The notes: generated from the letters alone by a model not told the origin. DNA of 64,000 bases from Thioalkalivibrio thiocyanodenitrificans ARhD 1 (GCF_000378965.1 NZ_KB900536.1:693583-757582); one strand, 5' to 3'; positions 8,988 to 23,985 are shown, numbered from the stretch's first letter. Made by a program: numbers and translations.

Positions 8988-9737
8988 CTACCCCATCAGG
9001 GCGCGCACGATCCCCGCCACCGACAACACCATCAGCGTGATCAGCACAAACCGCCGATAGGTCGCCTGGGCGCTTGCCACGAAGGTGCGGTGCCCGACGG
9101 CGATCCCGGCGAACATGGGGATGGTCAGAACCGCCGCCGCGATCAGCGTCTGCAGACTGATCAGGCCATAGACACCGGCCACCCCGGCCATGTAGGTGCT
9201 CTGAAACATCACGTAAGCCACCAGGGTCGCCCGGACGATGGCCATCTCGGCGCTGATGGACAGGAACATCACGGCCACGATCAGCCCGCCCGAACCGGCG
9301 GCCCCTGTCATCATGCCAGACGCCAGCCCGGTACCAAGGGCGAGGCGCTTGCGTCCTTTCAGGGGAAAGCGGTAGCCCCGCCACAACAGAATCGTGGTGG
9401 CCAGCACCATGGCGGAGATCACCAGACGAAGCTGGGCGTCGGGAAGATTGGCCAGCAGGTAGGCCCCCGCGGGCACGCTGACCAGTGAACCGCCCATCAG
9501 CAGGGCCAGCGTGGTCCGGTCCACATTGCGCCATACGGTGGGCATCATGTGGATGCTGGCGATGATCTCCATGAGCATGAGCATGGGCACCACCATGGAG
9601 GGCGGCAGGAACAGGGACAGGCTCAGGGTCACCAGTGCGCTGAAACCGAACCCCGAGTAGCCCCGCACGATGCCCGCCAGGAACACGACAACGAGGGTGT
9701 AAACGATCAGGCCGGTACCGAGATCGAAGATGTTCAT
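8988..9737 (-). CDS. TauE/SafE-family permease (putative sulfite/sulfur-compound exporter)
   Basis: 249 residues with about eight hydrophobic segments in the two-repeat TauE/SafE (DUF81) arrangement. The first repeat starts FLAGIVRGYSGFGFSAL and the second begins near GLASGMMTGAAGSGGL; the paired Gly-rich signatures are the family hallmark. Members move sulfite, sulfoacetate or other small anions across the inner membrane, but the substrate cannot be read from sequence. It converges with truD (21 bases between the stops). Confidence 0.88.
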   Translation of the reverse strand: MNIFDLGTGLIVYTLVVVFLAGIVRGYSGFGFSALVTLSLSLFLPPSMVVPMLMLMEIIASIHMMPTVWRNVDRTTLALLMGGSLVSVPAGAYLLANLPDAQLRLVISAMVLATTILLWRGYRFPLKGRKRLALGTGLASGMMTGAAGSGGLIVAVMFLSISAEMAIVRATLVAYVMFQSTYMAGVAGVYGLISLQTLIAAAVLTIPMFAGIAVGHRTFVASAQATYRRFVLITLMVLSVAGIVRALMG

Positions 9738-10155
9738 CGGCCTGTCCCGGCCCCACGCATCACGAGCAGGTGCGAGGCCCCGGTTCCGGCAAAAGCCCGG
9801 TTGGCCGCACTGGCGGATGGTTCCGATTTGGAATGGAAGGCCCTGAGCATGTCGGTCCAGCGGGTTCCTGCCTGACGATCACCTGCTTGGTCACGGAGCA
9901 TCCGGCCTTGCAGCATGGCTACGCGCGTGACAACAGGAAGCCGTGGCACGGTACGGATCGTGCCGGGGGATTTCTGGTCACAGGTTCACGAACGGCGGTC
10001 AGTGTACCAGACGGACCACCGGCGCCGTTCATCCGGGCCGTCGCGGCCGGCTTGCGGAACCAGTCCGGCACCGGGCAGTCCACTGGTACAGACCAGAAAC
10101 CCACAGAGCCGCGGGATGCAGAATCATCCGGCCCCGAACAACTGAGGAGAGTCCG
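9738..10155. other. 418-base gap without a supportable gene
   Basis: Between the permease start and the dehydrogenase start. Short open frames here have no recognisable domain, no good ribosome binding site and no consistent codon pattern. The last 14 bases carry the GAGGAGAG ribosome binding site of the dehydrogenase. Confidence 0.6.
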
Positions 10156-10908
10156 ATGCGATTGAAAGACAAGGTGGCCATCATCACGGGCGGCGCCAGC
10201 GGGATCGGCGAGGCCAGCGCTCTCGATATGGTGGCGGAAGGCGCCCGGGTGGTGATCGCCGACATGGACAGTGACCGCGGCGAGGCCCTGGCACGGCGGC
10301 TGAACGACATGCATGAAGCGTCGGCCGTCTTCCAGGCCGTGGACGTGGCGGACGAAGGGCAGGTGGAGGCCCTGTTCCAGGCGACCCTGTCGCACTTCGG
10401 GCGCGTCGATGTAGTGTTCAACAACGCGGGCATCGGTCACATGGCAGAGGCGGACAGCTATCCGACCGAGGACTGGCAGCGCGTGATCGACATCAATCTG
10501 ACGGGGGTCTTCCTGGTGGCCAAGCATGCGCTGGGAATCATGAAGGCACAGGGTTCGGGCAGTATCGTCAACTGCGCCTCCATCCTGGGCAACGTGGGCC
10601 AGTCCATGACCTCGGCCTATTCGGCTGCCAAGGGCGGGGTGGTGAACCTCACCCGGACACTGGCCCTGGAATATGCGGCACACGGCATCCGGATCAACAC
10701 CGTGTCACCCGCCTACATCGACACGCCGCTGCTCAGGGATCTGGACCGGGAGATGCTGGACCGGTTGATCGCGCTCCATCCGGTGGGGCGCCTTGGCCGT
10801 CCGGAAGAGGTGGCCAGGGCGGTGACGTTCCTGGCATCGGACGATGCCAGTTTCATCACCGGCGCCAACCTGCTGGTGGACGGCGGATTTACCGCGGGAA
10901 AGAGCTGA
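10156..10908 (+). CDS. Short-chain dehydrogenase/reductase (classical SDR)
   Basis: 250 residues, NAD(P)-dependent oxidoreductase with a Rossmann fold. Cofactor motif TGGASGIG near residue 11, structural NNAG near 87, and the catalytic set Ser142, Tyr155, Lys159 (YSAAK). An acidic residue (Asp36 region, IADMD) at the end of strand beta-2 favours NAD over NADP. The start was chosen at 10156 because GAGGAGAG lies 6 bases upstream and the protein then begins MRLKDKVAIITGG, typical of the family; the frame stays open further upstream without homology. The substrate is not determinable. Confidence 0.9.
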   Translation: MRLKDKVAIITGGASGIGEASALDMVAEGARVVIADMDSDRGEALARRLNDMHEASAVFQAVDVADEGQVEALFQATLSHFGRVDVVFNNAGIGHMAEADSYPTEDWQRVIDINLTGVFLVAKHALGIMKAQGSGSIVNCASILGNVGQSMTSAYSAAKGGVVNLTRTLALEYAAHGIRINTVSPAYIDTPLLRDLDREMLDRLIALHPVGRLGRPEEVARAVTFLASDDASFITGANLLVDGGFTAGKS

Positions 10909-10935
10909 AACCGGCTGTCCCGTGAACGATACGGA

Positions 10936-11295
10936 TCATTGCGCCCTTTGCGCGACGAGCATGGCCTCCGGCACCCGGGTCTTGAGCGCGGCGGGAAGCT
11001 CCAGGCAGATACCGGGGATAGGTCTCACGGTGACCCAGAGGACGTTGATTCGCAGGTTCATGTCCGCGAACACCACCGCGTGGCGGTACTGGGTCAGCAC
11101 GGCGTTGATTTCGTGCAGTGTGCGCCGCAACTGGTCAGCGGGACGTCTGCCGAGTCTGGGGATCAGCATCATGAAATCGGACAGCGGCCGGCCTTCGTGG
11201 TCACGGGTCGGCACCCGCTTCCACAGGGGTTCGGCCGGATCCAGTGGTGATGTCGCCCGGAGAAGACCCCCTGCGGATGGTTTCGGGAGCTGCAT
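10936..11295 (-). CDS. Conserved hypothetical protein
   Basis: 119 residues, no signal peptide or membrane segment, no motif that I recognise. The C-terminal half (VVFADMNLRINVLWVTVRP, then PGICLELPAAL) looks like alternating beta strands of a folded soluble domain, and codon use matches the neighbours, so I consider it a real gene. It faces the upstream dehydrogenase convergently with a 27-base gap. Function unknown. Confidence 0.6.
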   Translation of the reverse strand: MQLPKPSAGGLLRATSPLDPAEPLWKRVPTRDHEGRPLSDFMMLIPRLGRRPADQLRRTLHEINAVLTQYRHAVVFADMNLRINVLWVTVRPIPGICLELPAALKTRVPEAMLVAQRAQ

Positions 11296-11489
11296 ACCGG
11301 TTCATTTAGGACAGATTGGACGGAATTGCGAATTGCACGGGATCGGGACCATTAATCCGGGCTCCATGGCTTTTCCGGGAGGGCGTTCTGTAACACAATT
11401 GCGCCCCGAGTCGGCCCGCCCCCCGTCAGGCCTTCTCTTGAGCCCGGACCCGAACACCTGCCAGGACCCACCTCGAGGAGCAGACCCCG

Positions 11490-12119
11490 ATGATTTCAGC
11501 TCTTGAAGCCCTTGAAAGCCTTCGCGAAGGCAACAAACGCTTTGCCTCCGACACGCGTGATCGCGATTCGCTCCGGAGCACGATCAGGCGCGCCGAGCTG
11601 ACCACGGGGCAGAAACCCTTTGCCATCATTCTGGGATGTTCGGACTCACGGGTACCGGCGGAGATCGTCTTCGACCAGGGGCTCGGCGATCTGTTTGTCA
11701 TCCGCGTGGCGGGCAATATCGTGGCGCCATCCCAGGTGGGCAGCGTGGAGTTCGCCGTCGACCAGTTCGGCACCCCGCTGGTGGTGGTGCTGGGACACTC
11801 TCACTGCGGAGCCGTGACTGCCACCCTGGATGATCTCAGGCAGCCCACCGAGAACCAGTCCCAGAATATCCGTTCGATCGTGCACCGTATCCGCCCGTCC
11901 GTGGAGGCGCTGGTAAGGGCCGACGTGATCAAGGATCGGGACGAACTCATTGAACACGCCGTGAGAGCCAATGTACGGGCGTCGGTGAACCAGCTGCGCC
12001 ATGGGTCCGAGATCCTGGAGCAAATGGTGATCAGCGGGAAGCTGCTGATCGTGGGCGCCGAGTATTCTCTGGAGACGGGCGTCGTGGACTTCTTCGAAGG
12101 CATGCCCGACGCGCGATAG
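11490..12119 (+). CDS. Beta-class carbonic anhydrase
   Basis: 209 residues, zinc enzyme interconverting CO2 and bicarbonate. The zinc ligands are visible as Cys50 in GCSDSR, with Asp52, and His103/Cys106 in GHSHCGA. The Asp-Arg dyad (DSR) needed for catalysis is intact. Followed 93 bases later by a DUF302 gene on the same strand. No carboxysome or bicarbonate transporter gene is adjacent, so a housekeeping or pH/CO2 role is as likely as carbon concentration. Confidence 0.92.
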   Translation: MISALEALESLREGNKRFASDTRDRDSLRSTIRRAELTTGQKPFAIILGCSDSRVPAEIVFDQGLGDLFVIRVAGNIVAPSQVGSVEFAVDQFGTPLVVVLGHSHCGAVTATLDDLRQPTENQSQNIRSIVHRIRPSVEALVRADVIKDRDELIEHAVRANVRASVNQLRHGSEILEQMVISGKLLIVGAEYSLETGVVDFFEGMPDAR

Positions 12120-12212
12120 CGGCGGAAACGGTTTACCGGGCGGGGTCGATTTCACGCAAGCGTGCGTTTAATCTTCCCGTCCCGACAATTCAAGACGCAT
12201 GGAGATGATTCA

Positions 12213-12599
12213 ATGTACGGATTCAGCAAGAAGGTGAACGCAGGTTTCGACGAAGCCGTGGAGCAGGTGACCGAGGCCCTCAAGGGAGAGGGGTTTGGGG
12301 TACTGACCGAGATCGACGTCAAGGCCGTGATGAAGAAGAAGCTCGACCTGGACAAGCGGCCCTACAAGATTCTCGGCGCCTGCAACCCCCAACTGGCCAA
12401 CCAGGCGCTGTCCGCGGAACCGGATATCGGCCTGCTGCTGCCCTGCAACGTGGTGGTACGCGAAGACGACGATGGGTCCGTCACGGTCGCATTCATGGAC
12501 CCGTCGGCGGTGCTCGATCTGGTGCAGCGCCCGGAGATCCATGACCTCGCGGCGGATGTGAAGGCCCGCTTGGAACGGGTGCGCGACGCGCTGGCCTGA
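12213..12599 (+). CDS. DUF302 domain protein
   Basis: 128 residues, nearly all one DUF302 domain (about 5-125), with the family pattern GFDEAVEQVTEALKGEGFGV and the ACNPQLANQAL segment. No signal peptide is visible. The frame extends upstream, but ATG 12213 has GGAG 8 bases before it and starts exactly at the domain. Family members are small proteins of unknown function, often in sulfur- or metal-metabolising bacteria. Confidence 0.85.
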   Translation: MYGFSKKVNAGFDEAVEQVTEALKGEGFGVLTEIDVKAVMKKKLDLDKRPYKILGACNPQLANQALSAEPDIGLLLPCNVVVREDDDGSVTVAFMDPSAVLDLVQRPEIHDLAADVKARLERVRDALA

Positions 12600-12686
12600 A
12601 GCACGGGTCGGGCGACCCGCCGATATGCCGAGGCATCGGATCCCCGGCGGGCAGTCCGGCCGGGGCAGCGTTGTGCGCGGGCGGCT

Positions 12687-13892
12687 TCACCCGGGTACCG
12701 GCAGCAGGACGCCCGCCCGGCACAGATCCAGCAACAGCGTCTCCGCGCCTTTCTCCCCGTGGGTCAGGCGGCGAAGCGATTCCGTCTCGTAGCTCATGTC
12801 GCCGCACAACATGCGGACCAGGGGTTCCGCTCCGGGCGCCAGTGTGTGTTGCCGGCCGTTTGCAAAGAAATGCACGCCTTCCTCCGCCCGAATCCACGCC
12901 AGGCGCGCGGCGCCGTGGCGCTCCAGCGTGCTGGCCCGGGCCAGCACGTGCCGCGCCTCGTGCGCGGAACAGGGTTCCGGCGGCATCAGCCGTTCCAGGA
13001 GTTCCGCCTTGGGCTCCGTGAGTTGGCAGCCCAGCCAGTGGGCCATCTCACGGTCGCCGCCATTCATGGCTTCACGCAATCCGACGATGAGCCGGTCCAG
13101 GGCCTCGCCGGTGATCTCGCCCGGATTGTCCTGAACGGGTATCCCGGCATCCCCGTAGCGGCTCTCGGGGGGCAGTGACTCGTAGCGTGCATCCAGCCAG
13201 GCGGCCATCAGGTCCCGCCATGCGGGGGCACGAAAGCCCACGGACCATGTCATGCACGGGCCCTCGGCAATGCCGTGATGGGCGATGCGCGGGGGCAGAT
13301 AGAGCATGTCCCCCGGCTCCAGCACCCACTCCTGCCCCGGAGTGAAGTCCCGGATGATGCACAGTTCCAGATCCGGCAGAAAGTTGTCCTCGTCGACAGG
13401 CCCGGTGTCGATCTGCCAGCGGCGCCGGCCCTGTGCCTGCAGCAGGAAGACGTCGTACTGGTCCACGTGGGGCCCCACCGATCCCGCGGGGGCGGCATAG
13501 CTCACCATGAGATCGTCCATGCGCCAGTCGGGAACGAAGCGAAACGGCTCCAGCCAGGCGCGCAGTTCGGGGAGATGCTTTTCCACATCCGATACCAGCA
13601 GGGTCCAGTGGGTCTCGGGCAGGGCGAGGAAATCCTCTTCCTCGAAGGGTCCGTGGCGCACCGCCCAGGCCCCTTCACCGCCGCGTTCCTGTACCACCCG
13701 GCTGATCACCGCCTCCTCGCAGGCCAGCCCCGCCAGTTCCTCCGGCGAGAGCGGGGACTCGAATCCCGGCACCGCCTGACGCACCAGCAGCGGTTTTCTC
13801 TGCCAGTACTCACGCAGGAATGCCTCGGCGGACAGGCCGCCCAGCAGCGCGAGAGGTTCGTCGGGACTGGGGATCATGGGCGTTGTTTCCAT
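12687..13892 (-). CDS. roxA: Ribosomal protein uL16 arginine hydroxylase (JmjC/cupin oxygenase)
   Basis: 401 residues, Fe(II)/2-oxoglutarate-dependent oxygenase of the YcfD/RoxA type, which hydroxylates an arginine of ribosomal protein uL16 in E. coli. The iron facial triad starts with His142-x-Asp144 in PHVDQYD; the distal His is in the PPRIAHHGIAEG motif near residue 209. A winged-helix C-terminal domain fits the remaining length. About 30 residues longer than the E. coli protein. It lies downstream of an unusual AT-rich gap at 13893-14180 that should contain its promoter. Confidence 0.88.
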   Translation of the reverse strand: METTPMIPSPDEPLALLGGLSAEAFLREYWQRKPLLVRQAVPGFESPLSPEELAGLACEEAVISRVVQERGGEGAWAVRHGPFEEEDFLALPETHWTLLVSDVEKHLPELRAWLEPFRFVPDWRMDDLMVSYAAPAGSVGPHVDQYDVFLLQAQGRRRWQIDTGPVDEDNFLPDLELCIIRDFTPGQEWVLEPGDMLYLPPRIAHHGIAEGPCMTWSVGFRAPAWRDLMAAWLDARYESLPPESRYGDAGIPVQDNPGEITGEALDRLIVGLREAMNGGDREMAHWLGCQLTEPKAELLERLMPPEPCSAHEARHVLARASTLERHGAARLAWIRAEEGVHFFANGRQHTLAPGAEPLVRMLCGDMSYETESLRRLTHGEKGAETLLLDLCRAGVLLPVPG

Positions 13893-13974
13893 GGTGCGGG
13901 GCCGGGCGGGATACCCCGGTGATGCGGCATTTCACACAGTCCGGTGGTCGGCCGATGGCGGCGCCGTCTCCGAG

Positions 13975-14138
13975 AGACCCATGAAAATAATTTCAAAATC
14001 AGCGTGATATTAATAAATTTTTATAAAAAACATTACATGGCACGGACTTCGCATTCATTTGAATCAAGCCCCCCGGCGGGGTCGGTCATCCGATCGTGCA
14101 CCGTGTCGTGACGTCACCTCCGCGATCGGATCACCGAC
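13975..14138. promoter_or_regulatory. AT-rich island and long nested hairpin between purB and roxA
   Basis: Bases 13984-14040 are strikingly AT-rich for this genome (ATATTAATAAATTTTTATAA), the obvious place for the roxA promoter. At 14081-14096 and 14123-14138 there are 16-base arms (GTCGGTCATCCGATCG and its reverse complement, one mismatch) that can form a stem, with the perfect palindrome GTGACGTCAC at 14108-14117 in the loop. The hairpin lies 43 bases past the purB stop, so it may stop purB transcription, though no T-run follows. Confidence 0.5.
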
Positions 14139-14180
14139 CGCTTGCGGCGCCGGGGTCGGCTCACTTCTTCTCCACCGGTG

Positions 14181-17058
<2,878 letters not shown>

Positions 17059-17059
17059 G

Positions 17060-17120
17060 AAAGTGGGAAGTGGGAATTGGGAAGTACGATTCCCACTTCC
17101 AGATTCCCACTTCCCACTTA
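17060..17120. repeat. Intergenic inverted repeat built on an AAGTGGGA word
   Basis: Tandem GTGGGAA words on one side and TTCCCAC words on the other form a long imperfect hairpin filling the whole gap between the convergent stops of fumC and the GGDEF-EAL gene; its last three bases overlap the latter's stop codon. It could end transcription from both sides, but its composition differs from ordinary terminators. Confidence 0.8.
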
Positions 17121-19076
17121 TGCCGTGGCTGTCCATCCATTCAGCAATGTGCGGAACTGCTCGAAGGGCAGGGGTTCGCTGTAGAAGTAACCCTGCACGA
17201 TCTCGCAGCCGAGGCGGCGCAGGAATTCCAGCTGCTCGCGGGTTTCCACGCCCTCGGCCACCACTTCAAGGTGCAGGCTCTTCGCCATGGCGACGATGGC
17301 GGTGACGATGGCGGAATCGTCCTTGTCGTCCGGTATGTCACACACGAACGAGCGGTCCACCTTGAGCGTATCGATGGGGAAGTGCTTCAGGTTGTTCAGG
17401 GAGGAATAGCCGGTGCCGAAATCATCGATGGCGAGCCGGACGCCCAGGGAGTGAAGCTGCTGGAACATGCCCACCGCGATATCGATGTCCTTCATGATGG
17501 TGCTTTCCGTCAGCTCCAGCTCGAGACGTCCGGGATCGGTGCCCGTCTCCTGGATCACCGCGCGATACTGCTCCACCAGATTGCTCTGGCGGAACTGGCG
17601 TGCTGACAGATTGATGGAGATGCGGGGGGTCTCCGCACCATCCCGGCCCAGCCGACTAAGGTCCTCGCAGACCTCCTGCAGCACCCACAGGCCCAGTCCT
17701 TCGATCAGCCCCGTCTCCTCCGCGATGGCAATGAAATTGGCGGGCGGTTGAATGCCCTTTTCAGGATGACGCCAGCGCAACAGTGCTTCGGCCCCGATCA
17801 CGCGGCCGGTGTCGAGTTCCACCTGGGGCTGGTAGTAGACCTCGAACTCTTTCCGGGCGAGGGCCTTGACGAGGTCGTTCTCGAGAATAAGCTGGCGATA
17901 GGTCTGGGAATTGATCTCCCTGGTGTAGAACCGGAAGCTGTTGCGGCCGCGCTGCTTGGCGTCATACATGGCCGCGTCCGCGTTCTTGATCAGCGTGTCC
18001 GCATTCTCGCCGTCATAGGGAAAGACGCTGATGCCCACGCTGCAGGTGAGAAAGACCTGATGCCCCTCGACGTCGTGCTCCCGGCTGATGATGCCGATCA
18101 GGTGCTGGACCGCGCGTACCACCAGGTCCAGGGATTCCACGCCATCCAGGATGAGCCCGAACTCGTCGCCGCCCAGGCGCGAGAGGGTGATGCTGGCAGG
18201 CTCAAGGTCGAAGCGCCTGGAGATCTCGTCGGTCAGAAAGGTCCTGTGCAGCTCGGTGCCGAGCAGCTTGATGAGCAGGTCCCCGGCCCTGTGGCCCAGA
18301 GAGTCGTTGACCCGCTTGAAGTTGTCCAGGTCCAGCAGAATCACGGCCAGGTTGGTGTCCCTGGCGGAACGCCGCGCGATCAACTGTTCCAGCCGGTCCA
18401 CGAACAACACCCGGTTGGGGAGGTTGGTCAGCAGATCGTGGCTGTACTGGTGCACCAGTTCCTCGGACTGGCGTTCGGTGATCTTCTTGAGTGTGCGCTG
18501 CTGCTGGTCCATGAGGCTGTACAGCGCGGCGCTCTCCAGGGCATACGCGGTGTTGAACAGGACGATGGACAGGAGTTTCAGGGCCGCCTCGGTAGTGCCC
18601 GCCTGTTCCTCGGACAACCTGCCCGCGAACATGCCGCGAATACGGCTTCGGGTGGAGATCACGTGCAGGATGATGGTGGACTGGCGGTCCCTGGATGGCA
18701 GGCAGACCGGATGGTTCTGATTGATGGCCCAGGCAAACATGCCGTTTCGGATAAAGACTTCCACCTCTGCATCGATGCCGGCCTCCGAACCGTCCGGCTG
18801 CGCATAGGAGAGATCGAAGCTGGACTCATCATCAACCGTGTAAAAACCGGCCTCGTCGAAGCTGATGATGCGGCTGAGACATTCGTGGGCGTTTCTGAGG
18901 ATCGACTGGGTGTCGCGATTGCGCTGGTTGTCGCCAAAGATGGCGGTCATGGAACCCAGCACATCCATGGCGTAGCTGTGCCACTGGTTGGTCTTCTCCA
19001 GATGTTCGACGCGGCGTTTCATGACTTCCATATCGGGAAGTGCATGATGCCAGGTCTTGGCCACTTCTGATGGCAT
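17118..19076 (-). CDS. GAF-like sensor GGDEF-EAL cyclic di-GMP protein
   Basis: 652 residues. An N-terminal region (about 40-190) looks like a GAF-type sensor, followed by a coiled stretch, a GGDEF domain with intact active site GGDEF (302-306), and an EAL domain with EALLRW (Glu430), DDFGTGYSS, KVDRSF and VVAEGVET. Both catalytic signatures look competent, so it could make or degrade c-di-GMP; no RxxD inhibitory site precedes GGDEF. No membrane segment is seen. Start 19076 lies 4 bases after the HDOD stop, with GGGGTAAG upstream; an upstream-extended frame through the HDOD gene is not credible. Confidence 0.88.
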   Translation of the reverse strand: MPSEVAKTWHHALPDMEVMKRRVEHLEKTNQWHSYAMDVLGSMTAIFGDNQRNRDTQSILRNAHECLSRIISFDEAGFYTVDDESSFDLSYAQPDGSEAGIDAEVEVFIRNGMFAWAINQNHPVCLPSRDRQSTIILHVISTRSRIRGMFAGRLSEEQAGTTEAALKLLSIVLFNTAYALESAALYSLMDQQQRTLKKITERQSEELVHQYSHDLLTNLPNRVLFVDRLEQLIARRSARDTNLAVILLDLDNFKRVNDSLGHRAGDLLIKLLGTELHRTFLTDEISRRFDLEPASITLSRLGGDEFGLILDGVESLDLVVRAVQHLIGIISREHDVEGHQVFLTCSVGISVFPYDGENADTLIKNADAAMYDAKQRGRNSFRFYTREINSQTYRQLILENDLVKALARKEFEVYYQPQVELDTGRVIGAEALLRWRHPEKGIQPPANFIAIAEETGLIEGLGLWVLQEVCEDLSRLGRDGAETPRISINLSARQFRQSNLVEQYRAVIQETGTDPGRLELELTESTIMKDIDIAVGMFQQLHSLGVRLAIDDFGTGYSSLNNLKHFPIDTLKVDRSFVCDIPDDKDDSAIVTAIVAMAKSLHLEVVAEGVETREQLEFLRRLGCEIVQGYFYSEPLPFEQFRTLLNGWTATA

Positions 19077-19080
19077 GGAC

Positions 19081-19929
19081 TTACCCCAGGAAGACCTCGA
19101 CGGCTTGCCGATAGTGCTGCTCAGTATACCGGATGATCTGCTCCAGTGAAGATTCCGGCAGAGCCAGGCGGCTCCATGCGGCCGAGTCGATGGGTGGAAC
19201 GTAGCGTTCGCCGCTGGTGCCGAATCGCAGGGCGTTGGCGATACTGTCGGCAACATGCACCACGGCGGCTTCAATGGGATAGCTGACGGCCTGATCAGGC
19301 GCGTGATGGCAGCGCACGGCTTCCTCGAACACGGGCGGCAACTGCCAGGCCGCCATCAGCGATCCGCCGAGCCCCGCGTGGTCGAATCCGAGCACCTGAT
19401 GTTCCACCTTGTAAAGCAGTTCGGTGTGCTCGTCCCGGCGCTTGAGCAGCTGTGTGATCCTGTCTTCGGGCTGCATGAAGATCACCAGCCGACCGACGTC
19501 GTGCAGCAGGCCGGCGACGTAGAATCGTTCCACGTTGGGTTCGCGACGAATCGTGGCAATCGCGCGGCAGACGATCGCGCAGGCCACACCGTGGCGCCAG
19601 AAACTGTCCATGTTCACACCGTCCAGCGGCGCATGGTTGAAAAACCGGATCACCGTCGCGGCCAGAACCAGGTCTCTCAACTGCTCGGTCCCGATGATAC
19701 TGATGGCCCGGGAGACGGACTGGATCTTGTAGGGAAAATCGTAGAGGCTGCTGTTGGCAACCTTGAGCATCTGCACGGTGAGCGCGGCATCCTGTTCAAT
19801 GATGTGCGCCATGGCGTCGAAGGAGGTCGCCGGGTCGTATACCGTTTCCTCCATCCGGTGGTAGGTATCCGGGAGGTTCGTCAGCCTCAGGTTGTTCTTG
19901 ATCAGATCTCGGGTAATCTGAACCGTCAT
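19081..19929 (-). CDS. HDOD domain signalling protein
   Basis: 282 residues, almost entirely one HDOD domain (about 10-210), a degenerate HD phosphohydrolase-like fold used in signalling. The residues GLLHDVGRLV and CHHAP are retained, but the HD-GYP hallmark GYP is absent, so phosphodiesterase activity is not expected. Middle gene of a tightly packed minus-strand operon: its start overlaps the preceding gene's stop as ATGA, and the GGDEF-EAL gene begins 4 bases after its stop. Confidence 0.9.
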   Translation of the reverse strand: MTVQITRDLIKNNLRLTNLPDTYHRMEETVYDPATSFDAMAHIIEQDAALTVQMLKVANSSLYDFPYKIQSVSRAISIIGTEQLRDLVLAATVIRFFNHAPLDGVNMDSFWRHGVACAIVCRAIATIRREPNVERFYVAGLLHDVGRLVIFMQPEDRITQLLKRRDEHTELLYKVEHQVLGFDHAGLGGSLMAAWQLPPVFEEAVRCHHAPDQAVSYPIEAAVVHVADSIANALRFGTSGERYVPPIDSAAWSRLALPESSLEQIIRYTEQHYRQAVEVFLG

Positions 19930-20303
19930 GAGGGACCTTTCTGAGAGATCTCGAGAACCAGACGCCTGACCGAGGCTTCATAAAGCGCCCGCATCACCGG
20001 CATGTCAAGATCACAGTGGCGGAAGGCGTCTCCGGCGAGCGCTTCGGCCTGCGCCAGCAGTTGCGGATCCGGCCCTTCGCCCTGGTCTTCGGACTGTCCT
20101 TCGTCCTCCCCGGATCGGACGTCGCCTGTCTCGCACCATGCCACCACTTCGGTGACGCCCCAGGTCATGAGGATGCGCAAGTGCCGTTCCTTCAAGGGCA
20201 TTCCGGCCGGTAGAAGCAACCGGCCCGAGCGATCATGGACGTCGTCGGCCAGAACCGAGCCCGGTACGAGGTATATCGTACGCAGCTTCTGTTTATTCTT
20301 CAT
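19926..20303 (-). CDS. Small protein, first gene of the HDOD / c-di-GMP operon
   Basis: 125 residues from the ATG at 20303; the frame is open further upstream but MKNKQKLRTIYLVPGSVLADDV is a coherent N-terminus. The first 60 residues (LVPGSVLADDVHDRSGRLLLPAGMPLKERHL, given here as separate strand-like pieces LVPGSVLADDV and GRLLLPAGMPL) resemble the small beta-rich module that often precedes HD-GYP domains. A Glu/Asp/Gln-rich linker (about 75-90) joins it to a helical C-terminus. It may be a split-off partner of the HDOD protein. Function unknown. Confidence 0.7.
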   Translation of the reverse strand: MKNKQKLRTIYLVPGSVLADDVHDRSGRLLLPAGMPLKERHLRILMTWGVTEVVAWCETGDVRSGEDEGQSEDQGEGPDPQLLAQAEALAGDAFRHCDLDMPVMRALYEASVRRLVLEISQKGPS

Positions 20304-20434
20304 AAGCCCTTGAATCCCAAGGCCTCGCGTCCACGCTACAGGTTGTCCGGGAACACCGCAAGCGAGTCCCGGCTCCTCCATGGACCGCCGCCCGGTTACC
20401 CAAGCGCCGCGATACCGAGGCGGGTCCCGACGGC

Positions 20435-23182
<2,748 letters not shown>

Positions 23183-23236
23183 GGAAAGATCCCCGTGGTC
23201 CGATGTGCGGTGATAAGTAAGTATCCAAGGAAGTGT

Positions 23237-23860
23237 TCAGTGCGCCATGATGGCCCGTGCCTCGCGCAGCAACCCGCTTCGGGAGAACAACAGGCGCCAG
23301 CGCGAACCGCCCGCCTGGCGCCAGAGTACCGCGGCACGGATGCCCGCAAGCAGCAGCGTGCGTATGCGCGCGGCGTTGTCCTCGTTGGAGAGGTGGGCCT
23401 GCTCCCCCTGAACGAGGATTCGCGGGCCAAGCTCGCTGATGGTGTCCTGATAGGTCTGAGCCAGCGCCGAGACGACACTTGGATGGGTCGGGTCGTCAAA
23501 GTAATCGCGCTGTCGTTCAGCGGACTGGATACCCTCGCGCAGGCGGTTCACCATCTCCGGCTGTTTCATGAGCTTGCGCTCGAGAAAAAGCAGGCCGACC
23601 GCGTACCGTGTCAGTTCCATTTCGCCGCCGCGCCCACCCGCCTGCAACTGACTGGCCACCAACTCCATACCCCGCCGAAGGCGGTGCACGTTGCCGTAGA
23701 TGCCGTCGATCCCGGTCGCCTCGAAACTGAACAGGCTGCCCACCATGGTGCGGAACTCGTCGGCATCGCATCGGCCATGCCAGGCCAGGTCCTTGACCAG
23801 AGAAACCGCCTGAAAAAGTGCCGCGAGGGCGATGACACGATTGCGCTGGGTGGATTCCAC
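23237..23860 (-). CDS. hflD: HflD family protein (lysogenization regulator homologue)
   Basis: 207 residues, all-helical HflD protein. In E. coli it sits between mnmA and purB and binds lambda CII; its wider role is unknown. The N-terminus [22 protein letters not shown] and the C-terminal [21 protein letters not shown] are family hallmarks. It follows mnmA by 125 bases in the same orientation, keeping the nudJ-mnmA-hflD order. Confidence 0.92.
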   Translation of the reverse strand: MESTQRNRVIALAALFQAVSLVKDLAWHGRCDADEFRTMVGSLFSFEATGIDGIYGNVHRLRRGMELVASQLQAGGRGGEMELTRYAVGLLFLERKLMKQPEMVNRLREGIQSAERQRDYFDDPTHPSVVSALAQTYQDTISELGPRILVQGEQAHLSNEDNAARIRTLLLAGIRAAVLWRQAGGSRWRLLFSRSGLLREARAIMAH

Positions 23861-23985
23861 GAACGGGTGGGCCTTGTGACTGAGTCGGGTTGCGGGTCAG
23901 GTCCGGGAGGCCTCGGCGTCCTCGCGGCATCGGCCTAATATACCGTGAATCGGGCGCCGGTATGAATGGCGGACCGGCCTTTGCG

